Below are positions 1 to 8,706 of a stretch of 37,522 nt of DNA, in pieces; position 1 is the first letter of the stretch, and every line of letters starts with the position of its first letter. A model generated the notes under the pieces. The model was not told the DNA's origin. It saw nothing but the letters and a program-made list of their open reading frames with translations, and made no database searches. The stretch lies in NCBI GenBank assembly GCA_964545715.1, contig CAZJHX010000103.1, forward strand, positions 1 through 37,522. Reading direction: 5' to 3'. The stretch comes from CAZJHX01 sp964545715 (GTDB lineage Bacteria > Myxococcota_A > UBA9042 > GCA-2863065). A program made the position numbers and the translations under genes.

Positions 1-1060
1 GGCGCCATCGGTGTCTCTCTGGTCGGGGGTGGACACCAGGTTGCAGTTGTCGTTTTTGTCCAGCAGGCCATCGTTGGCCGAGTCCTCGTCACAGGCGTCG
101 CCCTTGCCGTCCGCGTCGATGTCGCCCTGGCCCGGATTCTTGACCGCCGGGCAGTTGTCCTCCTCCGTGGGCACCCCATCGCCGTCCGGGTCATCGCTGC
201 ACGCGTCCCCGATCCCGTTGCCGTCGGCGTCGGCCTGGCTGGGGTTGGCCACCAGCGGGCAGTTGTCGTTCAGGTCCGGCCAGCCGTCCCCGTCGTCGTC
301 CGAGTCGCACGCGTTGCCCACCCCGTTCTTGTCGGTGTCCGCCTGCTCGGGATTGGGCGTCTTCTTACAGTTGTCGCCCGTGTCGTCCACGCCGTCTCCG
401 TCGTCGTCCGCGTCGCACGGATCGCCGATGCCGTCGCCCTCCTGGTCGGCCTGGCTCGGGTTCGGGTGGCTGGGGCAGTTGTCCTGCCGGTCCGCCACGC
501 CGTCGCCGTCGTCGTCGTTGTCGCAGGCGTCGCCGTAGCCGTCCCCGTCCAGGTCGGCCTGGTCGACGTTGGAGTTCTTCGGACAGTTGTCCACCTCGTC
601 CGCTACGCCGTCGCCGTCGTCGTCGGTGTCACACGCGTTGCCCGCGCCGTCGTCATCGGTGTCCTGCTGGCCCGCGTTGCCGATCGACGGGCAGTTGTCC
701 GCGTCGTTGTCCACGCCGTCGCCGTCCTTGTCCGGGTCGCACGCGTCGCCCAGCTCGTCGTTGTCCAGATCCGATTGGTTGGCGTTGGGCGCCTGCGGGC
801 AGTTGTCCGCCTCGTCGCTCAGGCCGTCGCCGTCGTCGTCGTCGTCACAGAGGTCGCCCTCGCCGTCGCTGTTCAGGTCCTCCTGCTTGGTGTTCTCCAC
901 CTCAGGGCAGTTGTCCTCCTCGTTGTCCACCAGATCGCCGTCCTTGTCGGGATCGCACACGTCACCAAGACCGTCCTCGTCCAGGTCCTCCTGGGCGGTG
1001 TTCGGCGTCTTGGGGCAGTTGTCAGAGCTGTCCAACACGCCGTCGCCGTCGGTGTCGCCT
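1..1060 (-). repeat. Ten thrombospondin type-3 coding repeats
   Basis: A coding repeat of about 105-111 bp recurs ten times, each encoding an Asp-rich calcium-loop unit ending in DNC. Units differ at many codons but keep the Asp, Asn and Cys positions. This indicates selection on the protein rather than recent DNA duplication. Confidence 0.8.
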
Positions 1061-1887
1061 TCGTTGCCGCAGTCCAGCCCGTCGTCGACCAGGCCGTTGC
1101 AGTCGTTGTCCAGCAGATCGCAGACCTCTGCCGACGGCGCGATCGCATCACACGCGGTCAGGCCGTCATCGGTGCACACGCGCTGGCCGCTGCACGTGCC
1201 CATCTCATTGCTGGCCTCGCACAGGGTCGCCGCCGCCTCCGCCACGTATTTCGGCGTGCACTCGCACGTGGCCGTCTCGTCCGGTACGCACTGCGCGGGC
1301 CCGCCCTCGACCGTCTGGCACGTGAAGCCGTCCTCACAATGTCCGTCGTGCTCGCATTGGCCGCCGCAATACGCCTCGCCGCCCTCGTGCGGCACACAGC
1401 GATCGTTGCCGACCACGATGTCGGCCTTGCAGTCGGCGTCCGTGATGCAGGGGCGGCACAGGTTGGGATGCGTCGGCACACAGATGTAGGTCAGGTCCCC
1501 CCCCGCGTTCGAGATGCCCTTGCAGGTCCACCCCGGCGTGCAGTCCGTCAAACAGAACGAAGCGCACACCCCGCCCTCGGTGCCCTCCACGCAGTAGTCC
1601 GTCTCGCACTCGTCGTTGCTGCTGCACGGCTCGCCCTGGTCGCCCGGCGGGTCCTCGATGTCCTCTGTGAAATCGCCGGTGTCGTCCGGAGGCTGGGTGT
1701 CGTCGGTCTCGGCGTCTGCCGTATCGCCACCCGTATCGCTGGTCCCCGATGTGCCGCCGTCCGGCCCGTCGCCACCCGCGTCGTCCGTCCCGGTCGTCGG
1801 AAAGAAGATATCGCCGGCGCCGCGCTCTCCATCGTCGGAGCACGCCGCCATCACGAGCACCAAAGTGCACAAAACAAGCTTGTTCAT
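1..1887 (-). CDS. Thrombospondin type-3 / MopE-repeat lipoprotein (3' end outside window)
   Basis: Reading the minus strand from ATG at 1887 gives 629 uninterrupted codons to the window edge, so the C-terminus is missing. The N-terminus MNKLVLCTLVLVMAAC is a lipoprotein signal with Cys16 as the likely lipidated residue. An acidic Thr/Asp/Gly-rich linker follows, then a Cys-rich region of about 150 residues, one MopE-type motif (CDLLDNDCNGLVDD), and ten thrombospondin type-3 units of about 36 residues (DxDxDGxxDxxDNCP). Type-3 units bind calcium in known proteins, so a calcium-rigidified surface stalk is a reasonable inference. It lies 42 bases downstream of the NUDIX gene on the same strand. 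The Cys-rich region and layout match the lipoprotein at 24037-26439, so the two are probably paralogues. The biological role is unknown. No strong ribosome binding site is visible. Confidence 0.88.
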   Translation of the reverse strand, partial: MNKLVLCTLVLVMAACSDDGERGAGDIFFPTTGTDDAGGDGPDGGTSGTSDTGGDTADAETDDTQPPDDTGDFTEDIEDPPGDQGEPCSSNDECETDYCVEGTEGGVCASFCLTDCTPGWTCKGISNAGGDLTYICVPTHPNLCRPCITDADCKADIVVGNDRCVPHEGGEAYCGGQCEHDGHCEDGFTCQTVEGGPAQCVPDETATCECTPKYVAEAAATLCEASNEMGTCSGQRVCTDDGLTACDAIAPSAEVCDLLDNDCNGLVDDGLDCGNEGDTDGDGVLDSSDNCPKTPNTAQEDLDEDGLGDVCDPDKDGDLVDNEEDNCPEVENTKQEDLNSDGEGDLCDDDDDGDGLSDEADNCPQAPNANQSDLDNDELGDACDPDKDGDGVDNDADNCPSIGNAGQQDTDDDGAGNACDTDDDGDGVADEVDNCPKNSNVDQADLDGDGYGDACDNDDDGDGVADRQDNCPSHPNPSQADQEGDGIGDPCDADDDGDGVDDTGDNCKKTPNPEQADTDKNGVGNACDSDDDGDGWPDLNDNCPLVANPSQADADGNGIGDACSDDPDGDGVPTEEDNCPAVKNPGQGDIDADGKGDACDEDSANDGLLDKNDNCNLVSTPDQRDTDGA

Positions 1888-1929
1888 CAGTACCGCCCAT
1901 CAGTCCCACCCGAAGGTGAGTCTATCAAA

Positions 1930-2493
1930 TCAGGGGGCGGACAGGCGGATGAGCGAGTTCAACATCTTCCACGTCAGGCCCCAGATGATGCGGTCCTGCC
2001 AGTTCCACGCCGGCAGCATCAGCCGGGTGCCCTCCCACTCGACCGGGCGGGCGGTGCGGTGCTCACCTGACGCAAGCTTCGTCAGCGGTATCCACAAGGT
2101 GGCTTGCACCTCTTCGTTGGCGCTGATCTCGACGTCCCGATTCAGCGCGTACACAAACGGCGAGACCACCAGCCCCGTCGCGCGCGCTTTCGACACGGCC
2201 AGCACCTCGTCCAGGCTGCCCAGAAAGCGCCCGTGCGCGGCCAGATCGATGCCGACCTCTTCGGTCGTCTCCCGCTCCGCCGCCGCGCGTACGTCGGCGT
2301 CGCCCGGGTCCTGTCGTCCACCGGGCAGCGCCATGTGACCCGACCACGGATCCTGCGGGTGCTCCGCGCGATGGATGACCAGCACCTCGGCGCCTCGATC
2401 CGTGGCGCGCAGAACGGCAGCGACGCCCGCGTATCCCTTGGCCCTGGCCGTGGGCTGCTCCTCATGCCGATAGGCGCCCAGCGCGGCCTCCAC
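1930..2493 (-). CDS. NUDIX hydrolase, CoA pyrophosphatase-like
   Basis: A 187-residue NUDIX protein. The segment VLVIHRAEHPQDPWSGHMALPGG followed by ...RETTEEVGI matches the NudL/CoA-pyrophosphatase type of NUDIX box, with an Asp eight residues before the RE and the metal-binding EE pair intact. Family members hydrolyse CoA and its derivatives to 4'-phosphopantetheine and 3',5'-ADP. The substrate here is inferred from box type only. The GTG start lies 29 bases after the stop of the penicillin-binding protein gene on the same strand, so the two are likely co-transcribed. The Shine-Dalgarno is weak, consistent with coupling. Another NUDIX specificity is possible. Confidence 0.85.
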   Translation of the reverse strand: MEAALGAYRHEEQPTARAKGYAGVAAVLRATDRGAEVLVIHRAEHPQDPWSGHMALPGGRQDPGDADVRAAAERETTEEVGIDLAAHGRFLGSLDEVLAVSKARATGLVVSPFVYALNRDVEISANEEVQATLWIPLTKLASGEHRTARPVEWEGTRLMLPAWNWQDRIIWGLTWKMLNSLIRLSAP

Positions 2494-2522
2494 CGACGTG
2501 ACCGTGATGTGTGGGGGCCTAC

Positions 2523-5099
2523 TCAGAAGTCTGTCTCCGCATGATGAATATCTTCGGTCGTTCCTTCGCCCTTATGAACGTATATCGGGATAAACGCCTT
2601 GCGGTGCGGCAGCGACACACCGCCTTCAGTCGTGCGATTGCCCGTCTTGGGATCGACGGTCACCATCTCGATGCTGTCGGGCATATGCGCCAGGAAGTCG
2701 CCTGCTCGCCGCTCACCGCCTGCAAGCGTCGCCACCCGCATGAACACCGACAGCGGCACCCCGGCGCCATAGACGCCGCTCTTGCCCTTGGAGCGGCCCA
2801 GCGTGCGCTCCCGTACATCCGCGCCCACCCAGGCTGTGGTTACGTGCTCGTGGTCAAAGCCGTTGAACCACACATCAAACGGCAGCGAGCCGGTCTTGCC
2901 GGCCACCACGCGCTTCAGCTTGCGCGCCTTGGTCGCGGTGCCCGCCTTCACCACGCTGCGCAGGTTGTGTCGCATCAGGTACGCCGTCGACGCCCGCAGC
3001 CGCCGCGCTTTGCGCGCAAACAGCGTGCGTCCCATCGCCGCCAGCGTCTCCCGCGGCCCGATCGAGGCATCTCCAAACGACGTGCGGTCCACCAACACCT
3101 GCCCGTGCTTGTCGACGATCTTCCGCACCACCGTGCGCTCCGGCTCCAGCCCGCCGTTCAAGAACCGCGCAAAGGCCCCGCTCATACTCCACATCGTCTG
3201 GTCGCCACCCAGGATCTCCGCCCGGTGGCCCTTCAGCGCATGCGCCAGCCCAAGCTGCGTCGCCCACTTGCCCAGCTGCTTCTCCTTGAGGTGGTTCGTC
3301 ACGTACTCGGAGACGCGCAGGCTGACCGTGTTTCGACTCTTCACGAGCCCCGTATATGTCAGCATGGCTCCCGCGTCCGAGCTGCCTCCGGCGCTCTGAA
3401 AGCTGCCACGCGCGTAGGGCGCATCGCTGACCGGATAGCTGGGTCGCAGCCCCATGTCGTACGCCAGCGCGTAATAGATGGGCTTCATCGTACTGCCGGT
3501 CTGCCGCAGCGCGTTCACGCGATTCACCTGGCTCAAGTCGTAGTCTGTGCCGCCCACCATCGCGCGTGTGTACCCGGTCCACGGACTCCACGAGAGCACT
3601 GCCCCCTGCACCCGCGGCGTCTGCGTCAGCTTCAGCGCGCCTTCTTTGTCCGCCCGCACGAGCACTGCGTCGCCCGCAACAAACGCCTTGCGGCAGTCCT
3701 TCAGCTTCGGCCTCCACGACACCCTGGCCGACTCGTCCCGGCGGGTGATTACCGTGACCTTCTCCACCGTGCCCAGCTTGCCGCCGGCATCATCGTCGCC
3801 GTCCACCGCGACCGCCACACGGCGCTCCTCTTTCAGCAGCGGATACTCTTTGTAGGCACCGGCCCACTTCATCTGCTTACGGCTGAGCACGCCGCCGATC
3901 TCGGGCGTCACGCGCACTGACACCTTCTGCTTGGAGACGTCGGTGACCACCCCCAGGTACGTCGTGCCGTCCTGCAGCACCTTGTCCCCGGATTGGTCAT
4001 CCAGCATGCCGTGCTCCAGGTAGTACGACAGCGCGCGCTCCAGCGTCGCCTCCACCTCGTCCGGCTCCAGCGCGCCCACCGGCCCCCGATACCCCTGCTT
4101 GCGGTCCAGGGACGCGATCTCCTCGCTCAGCGCCCGCGCCGCTGCGTGCTGCAGGTCGATCTCTACCGTCGTGTGCACCTTGTACCCACGCCGCCACGCC
4201 GCTTTGTCCACGTCCGCGCCCAGCAGGTCTACCAGCGCCTTCCGCCCCGCGTCCGCCACCAGCGGCATGCGCTCGGTGAACTCGTCGAGCAACGGATACG
4301 CGACCACCGGCTCGTCTTTGGCCGCCTCCGCCTCTTTCCGCGAGATGAAGCCGTTCTTGGCCATCCGGTCCAGCACGTGACGCCGCCGCTCCAGCGTCTT
4401 CTTCAGGTTGCGCACCGGGTTGACCGTCGACGGGCTGGGCGGCAGCACCGACAGCACCGCCATCTCCCCCAAAGTGAGATCGGACACGTTTTTGCGAAAG
4501 TAGTTCTGCGCCGCCGCCTGGACGCCGTACGAGTTGTGACCCAAAAATATCTTGTTCAGGTACAGCGTCAGGATCTCGCTCTTCGAGTAGATGTCCTCCA
4601 TGCGCCGCGCCAGGATCGCCTCGCGGACTTTGCGCACATACGACTTCTCGCTGCCCACCATCGACTTCGCAAGCTGCTGAGTCAGCGTGGACGCCCCCTC
4701 CACGACCCGACCCGCCGTCAGGTTGGCCACCGCCGCGCGCACAATCGAGCGCGGGTCCACGCCCGTATGCTCGAAAAAGCGCTCGTCTTCCGCCGCCAGA
4801 AAGGCCTGGATCATCGGAATCGGGATCTCTGTGAGCGGGAGGAAGAGCCGTCGCTCCTCGAAAAACTCACCGATGACCAGCCCGTCAGCCGCGTGAAAGG
4901 TCGTCGGCGTCTTCAGCTGCGCGTAATACGTCTCGATCGGCTCCAGCGGCGGCAGCTCACGCGCATAGAACACATACACGCCGAAGATGAGCAGCGGGGG
5001 CAGCGGCACCAGCGCAACCAGCCAAAACGCCACCCACCGGATTATCTTGAACCCGATGAAGGTAGGTCTGGGGTTTTCGACTTTGATGCGCCCGATCAT
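2523..5099 (-). CDS. Class A penicillin-binding protein (glycosyltransferase-transpeptidase)
   Basis: An 858-residue bifunctional peptidoglycan synthase. A cytoplasmic N-terminus and one membrane helix (about 20-45) precede a GT51 glycosyltransferase domain with AAEDERFFEHTG (catalytic Glu104) and EGASTLTQQLAKS (134-146). The penicillin-binding transpeptidase domain has the three serine-enzyme motifs: STMK (Ser536, Lys539), SRN (588-590) and KTGS (735-738). All catalytic residues are present, so it should polymerise glycan strands and cross-link peptides in the periplasm. The order matches PBP1A-type enzymes. Asp/Lys-rich linker regions around 330-490 are longer than in minimal members. Its start lies 24 bases after the stop of the beta-CASP-like gene. 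Confidence 0.95.
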   Translation of the reverse strand: MIGRIKVENPRPTFIGFKIIRWVAFWLVALVPLPPLLIFGVYVFYARELPPLEPIETYYAQLKTPTTFHAADGLVIGEFFEERRLFLPLTEIPIPMIQAFLAAEDERFFEHTGVDPRSIVRAAVANLTAGRVVEGASTLTQQLAKSMVGSEKSYVRKVREAILARRMEDIYSKSEILTLYLNKIFLGHNSYGVQAAAQNYFRKNVSDLTLGEMAVLSVLPPSPSTVNPVRNLKKTLERRRHVLDRMAKNGFISRKEAEAAKDEPVVAYPLLDEFTERMPLVADAGRKALVDLLGADVDKAAWRRGYKVHTTVEIDLQHAAARALSEEIASLDRKQGYRGPVGALEPDEVEATLERALSYYLEHGMLDDQSGDKVLQDGTTYLGVVTDVSKQKVSVRVTPEIGGVLSRKQMKWAGAYKEYPLLKEERRVAVAVDGDDDAGGKLGTVEKVTVITRRDESARVSWRPKLKDCRKAFVAGDAVLVRADKEGALKLTQTPRVQGAVLSWSPWTGYTRAMVGGTDYDLSQVNRVNALRQTGSTMKPIYYALAYDMGLRPSYPVSDAPYARGSFQSAGGSSDAGAMLTYTGLVKSRNTVSLRVSEYVTNHLKEKQLGKWATQLGLAHALKGHRAEILGGDQTMWSMSGAFARFLNGGLEPERTVVRKIVDKHGQVLVDRTSFGDASIGPRETLAAMGRTLFARKARRLRASTAYLMRHNLRSVVKAGTATKARKLKRVVAGKTGSLPFDVWFNGFDHEHVTTAWVGADVRERTLGRSKGKSGVYGAGVPLSVFMRVATLAGGERRAGDFLAHMPDSIEMVTVDPKTGNRTTEGGVSLPHRKAFIPIYVHKGEGTTEDIHHAETDF

Positions 5100-5123
5100 G
5101 CGACCGTGAGCGTATCGGGTGAT

Positions 5124-6113
5124 TCAGATCAGGTCCAACTGCGGCTTCTCGACCAGCGGCGTCGCGCTGATCCCGCGTTCGCCCAGCGTCCGGGCGAAGT
5201 CGACCGAGCACGCGCCGCACGTGATCACGCGGGACGGCTTCGCCATGTCGACGTATTTGTTCAAACCGGCAAAGTTCGCGCGCGCGCTCCACGGGAAGAC
5301 CACCGACACACGCATCTTTCGCGCCGCACCGCGTTCTCCCGCGTGCCCGCTGATCGCCGCAAAGCGGGCCTTGCGCAGATTGCGAATCGCCTTGGACTTG
5401 CGCAGATGGCTCGGCCAGATCATGACCTCGCCGTGGGCCGGGTGTCCGCGAAACTGCTTGCAGTTGGGCAGGTCGATCCCGGTGCCGCGATAGGCCTTGT
5501 TGAACCCGTAGATGCCGCGATGCACCCGCATCTTGAACCGATGCGCGCCCAGCAGATGGATCAGGTCCTGGGCCTTTCCCGGGTTTGCCGCCAGAAACAC
5601 CGGCGTGTGCCCGCTCTTGAGCGCCTTGCCCGTCCAGTCCACGATCTCCGCGTACACGTCCTTGCGCTGTGGAAACGCGTAGCGCTCATGCCCGTACATG
5701 CAGTCCAGGACCAGCGTGTCGCACCTGCGCACGACGATGTTCTCAGCCGTTCGGGTGCGCTGCATCGAGATCGGGCCTGAGTAGACCAGGCTCGCCCCGC
5801 TGGCGCCCGTCACCTGAAACTGGCTGGCCCCGGTCATGTAGCCCGACGCAAACAGCTCCAGGTTGAGGTTGCCCATCGAGAATGAGCGCCCGTACGGCGT
5901 GACCAGCCCACGAGAGCGTCGCCCTTGCCGCAGTGAGACCAGCCGGGCGGTCTTGTCGCCCCACAAAAAGCGGGTCTGGCGATCGCTCAGAGGGGCGCGC
6001 GCCGAGGTGATGGCGCAGAACTGTTTGGCGCGGCGTGGATCGAACCACAAGATGGTGCCCTCGAGGTGCACTCCATCATCCCAGACCACATTGAGATCGT
6101 CTTGACCCGCCAA
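5124..6113 (-). CDS. Beta-CASP/metallo-beta-lactamase-fold protein lacking metal ligands
   Basis: A 329-residue protein with the length and block order of the COG1236 / ligase-associated exonuclease type of beta-CASP proteins. The fold landmarks are recognisable: FDPRR near residue 25, LELFASGYMTGAS (85-97), SLVYSGP (108-114), TLVLDCMYG (133-141), and a C-terminal FPWSARANFAGLNKYV block (273-288). At the places where active enzymes carry SHxHxDH, AGH, SGD, SDHAD and HG, this protein reads SARAPLS, SGY, SGP, SARAN and CG. It therefore looks like a folded but non-catalytic homologue. The TTG start at 6113 is preceded by GGAG at five-base spacing, and no ATG fits the frame. It heads a minus-strand run with the penicillin-binding protein and NUDIX genes. 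Function unknown; RNA or DNA binding is possible. Confidence 0.78.
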   Translation of the reverse strand: MAGQDDLNVVWDDGVHLEGTILWFDPRRAKQFCAITSARAPLSDRQTRFLWGDKTARLVSLRQGRRSRGLVTPYGRSFSMGNLNLELFASGYMTGASQFQVTGASGASLVYSGPISMQRTRTAENIVVRRCDTLVLDCMYGHERYAFPQRKDVYAEIVDWTGKALKSGHTPVFLAANPGKAQDLIHLLGAHRFKMRVHRGIYGFNKAYRGTGIDLPNCKQFRGHPAHGEVMIWPSHLRKSKAIRNLRKARFAAISGHAGERGAARKMRVSVVFPWSARANFAGLNKYVDMAKPSRVITCGACSVDFARTLGERGISATPLVEKPQLDLI

Positions 6114-6226
6114 GCCTGCTCCAAAGTCCTTGGCATGGATGATAGCCGGACCGGATGTAAGGTCAAAAACGTGTGTGCTTTTGGGCGTTTGGTAAGTCGA
6201 ACGCTTAGGGGGCGTGCAGCGTGGCT

Positions 6227-8602
6227 TTAGTTCACAACTGCGGGCGGGGGCGGGGTCTTCTTGGAGCGCGGCTGCTTCTCAAATGCCAGCGGAAGAATGT
6301 CTTCCACGCGCTTGATGAACTTGAAGCGCAGGTCCTTTTTCGCGCTCTCAGGCACGTCGACCATGTCCTTCTTGTTTCGCTCCGGCAGAATCACCGTCTT
6401 GATGCCCGCGCGCTGAGCGGCCAGCACCTTGTCCTTGATGCCGCCGACCGGCAGGACCAGGCCACGCAGGGTGATCTCACCCGTCATGGCCACGTCGCCT
6501 TTGATCCGGCGCCCGGTGAGCAGCGACAGCACGGCCGTAAACAGCGTGATGCCGGCGCTGGGGCCATCCTTTGGAATGGCGCCCGCAGGAAGGTGGATGT
6601 GGATGTCCTTGCCCTTGCTGAAGTCCTTCTCGACGCCCAGCTCTTCGGCTCGCGACCGCAGATAGCTGATGGCGATCTGGGCGCTCTCTTTCATGACGTC
6701 GCCCAGCTGGCCGGTCAGCTTCAGCTTGCCGTCGCCGTCCATGCCGGTGGCCTCGATGAAGAGGATGTCGCCGCCGGTCGCCGTCCAGGCGAGACCCGTC
6801 GCGACGCCGGGCACCTCGGTGCGCTCCGCCGACTCGCGCTCGAACCGCGGGGGCCCGAGGAACTCGGAGAGGAGGCTGCGGTTGACCCGGCCGCCGAACT
6901 TCCACTTGTCTTCCACCGTGCGTACGGCGACCGCTCTGCAGACCGACGCCAGGGCGCGGTTCAGGTTACGAACGCCCGCCTCACGGGTGTACGACATGAT
7001 GATGTAGGACAGAACGGCGTCGCTGATCTTGAACGCCTCTTTCTGCAGCCCGTGCTCGTCGACCTGGTTTGGAAGCAGGTGGCGGCGCGCGATCTGCAGC
7101 TTCTCCTCGAGCGTGTAACCCGAGAGCTCCAGGACCTCCATGCGGTCGAGGAGCGGCGCCGGGATCGTGTCCCGGGTGTTGGCCGTCGTGACGAACAGCA
7201 CCTTGGACAGGTCGAACGGCATGTTCAGGTAGTGATCCTGAAAGCTGTCGTTCTGCTCCGGGTCCAGCACCTCGAGCATGGCGCTGGTCGGGTCACCCCG
7301 CCAGTCGCGGCCCAGCTTGTCGATCTCGTCCAGGATGAACACCGGGTTCTTGGTGCCCGCGTTCTTGATGCCCTGGATGACCTTGCCCGGCATGGAGCCG
7401 ATGTAGGTGCGGCGGTGACCGCGGATCTCAGCCTCGTCGTGCACGCCGCCCAGCGCGATGCGGTGCGACTTGCGACCCAGCGCCTCGGCGATGCAGGTGG
7501 CCAGCGACGTCTTGCCGACGCCGGGGGGACCCACGAAGCAGAGGATCGGACCCTTCATCTCGTTACGCAGCTTGGAGACCGCGAGGTACTCCAGAATGCG
7601 CTTCTTGATCTTGTCCAGGCTGTAGTGCCGGGCGTTGAGGATCTGGCGCGCGTTCTCGATGTCCAGGTTGTCGATGGTCTCTTTCTGCCAGGGCAGCTCG
7701 GCCAGCCAGTCCAGATAGGTACGGATGACGGTGTGCTCGGGCGAGCTGGGCTGGATGTTGCGCAGCCGGCGCAGCTCCTTGTCGGCGACCTTCTGAGCGG
7801 CCTCGGGCAGGCGGGCCTTGGCGAGACGCTCCTGGAGGTCGTCCACGTCGTCGCGGTCGTCGCTGACCTCACCCAGCTCCTTCTCGATGGCCTTGAGCTG
7901 CTGCCGAAGCAGGTACTCGCGCTGATCCTTGGTCATCTCGCCTTTGATCTGACTTTGGATCTTGCGGGTCATCTTGAGCACCTCGATCTGGTGCCCGACG
8001 ATGCGCGCGGCCTCGTGCAGGGAGTCCTGGACGTTGGTGCACTCCAGCACGCGCATCTTGTCCTCGACCGGCACCGAGAGGTTGGCCAGAATGAGGTACA
8101 CAAGGCGCTGCGGGGAGTCGATCTGGTCCAGCACCTCGGCGGTGCCCAGCGGCAGCTCCGGGATGTAGGAGATCAGCTCGCGGGCCAGGTCCTTCAGGCT
8201 GTGGGCCAGGGCCTCCAGCTCCACGCCGGACTCGTCCGCCTCAGGTACCGGCTGGACGTCTGCGACGTAGTACGGATCGTTGGACATGAAGCGGCGCAGC
8301 TTGAACCGGCTGACCCCCTGTACGGCCACATGAATGCTGCCGTCGGGCTGGTTGACGCGGTTGAGCACGCGGGCGGTGGTGCCCGTCGTGTACATGTCCG
8401 ACGGCCCGGGATCATCGTTGTCCGCCTCGCGCTGGGTCAGAATCCCCAGATACTCCTCGCGCCCCTCCAGGGCGTGGAAGAGCTCAAGCGACTTCGGTCG
8501 GCCGATCACGAGGGGCATGACCACCCCCGGGTAGAGCACGTTGTTTCTCAGCGGGAGTATCGGGAGCCCTACAACGTCGCCCCGGCCAATCTTCTTATCC
8601 AT
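6227..8602 (-). CDS. lon: ATP-dependent protease La (Lon)
   Basis: A 791-residue LonA-type protease, full length for the family. It has an N-terminal substrate-recognition LON domain (about 10-205), a coiled middle segment, an AAA+ ATPase with Walker A GPPGVGKT (358-365) and Walker B VFILDE (421-426), and a C-terminal protease domain. The catalytic dyad is Ser682 in PKDGPSAG and Lys725 in GGIKDK. It degrades misfolded and regulatory proteins in the cytoplasm. The C-terminal tail is basic and proline-rich. The ATG start has a clear GGAGG (8610-8614) seven bases upstream. The gene stands between the HEAT lipoprotein and the beta-CASP-like gene, with gaps of about 104 and 113 bases, so it probably has its own promoter. 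Confidence 0.98.
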   Translation of the reverse strand: MDKKIGRGDVVGLPILPLRNNVLYPGVVMPLVIGRPKSLELFHALEGREEYLGILTQREADNDDPGPSDMYTTGTTARVLNRVNQPDGSIHVAVQGVSRFKLRRFMSNDPYYVADVQPVPEADESGVELEALAHSLKDLARELISYIPELPLGTAEVLDQIDSPQRLVYLILANLSVPVEDKMRVLECTNVQDSLHEAARIVGHQIEVLKMTRKIQSQIKGEMTKDQREYLLRQQLKAIEKELGEVSDDRDDVDDLQERLAKARLPEAAQKVADKELRRLRNIQPSSPEHTVIRTYLDWLAELPWQKETIDNLDIENARQILNARHYSLDKIKKRILEYLAVSKLRNEMKGPILCFVGPPGVGKTSLATCIAEALGRKSHRIALGGVHDEAEIRGHRRTYIGSMPGKVIQGIKNAGTKNPVFILDEIDKLGRDWRGDPTSAMLEVLDPEQNDSFQDHYLNMPFDLSKVLFVTTANTRDTIPAPLLDRMEVLELSGYTLEEKLQIARRHLLPNQVDEHGLQKEAFKISDAVLSYIIMSYTREAGVRNLNRALASVCRAVAVRTVEDKWKFGGRVNRSLLSEFLGPPRFERESAERTEVPGVATGLAWTATGGDILFIEATGMDGDGKLKLTGQLGDVMKESAQIAISYLRSRAEELGVEKDFSKGKDIHIHLPAGAIPKDGPSAGITLFTAVLSLLTGRRIKGDVAMTGEITLRGLVLPVGGIKDKVLAAQRAGIKTVILPERNKKDMVDVPESAKKDLRFKFIKRVEDILPLAFEKQPRSKKTPPPPAVVN

Positions 8603-8631
8603 TCAGCTGCCTCCATCCTGGCATACTCGGA

Positions 8632-8660
8632 AAACTTGGGCCTGATGAGCCGAGTGTCAA
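8632..8660 (-). promoter_or_regulatory. Possible lon promoter (TTGACA box)
   Basis: On the minus strand a perfect TTGACA (8660-8655), within CTTGACA, lies about 55 bases before the lon start. The -10 at 17-base spacing (AAGTTT) is poor. A CCCAAGTT block at 14-base spacing weakly resembles a heat-shock sigma -10. Which sigma factor is used cannot be settled from sequence. Confidence 0.3.
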
Positions 8661-8706
8661 GCCTTTGACTCAACAATCTAAGAAAAAAACCGCTTAAGCA
8701 CCCGCC

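Noticed and set aside
11..2070. Long plus-strand open frames over the left edge
   Set aside because: They are antisense to the thrombospondin-repeat gene. Their Ser/Pro-rich or Val/Ala-rich repeats are what Asp/Gly-rich codons give when read in other frames.
3993..5780. 595-codon plus-strand frame
   Set aside because: It is opposite the penicillin-binding protein and beta-CASP-like genes. It is Arg/Gln/His-rich without a recognisable domain, typical of antisense frames in high-GC DNA.
6221..8668. 815-codon plus-strand frame
   Set aside because: It is antisense to lon along its whole length and has no domain or ribosome binding site.
8640..8670. CIRCE or HspR-type (HAIR) operator before lon
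   Set aside because: The half-sites resemble these elements, but arm sequence and spacing do not match either consensus.
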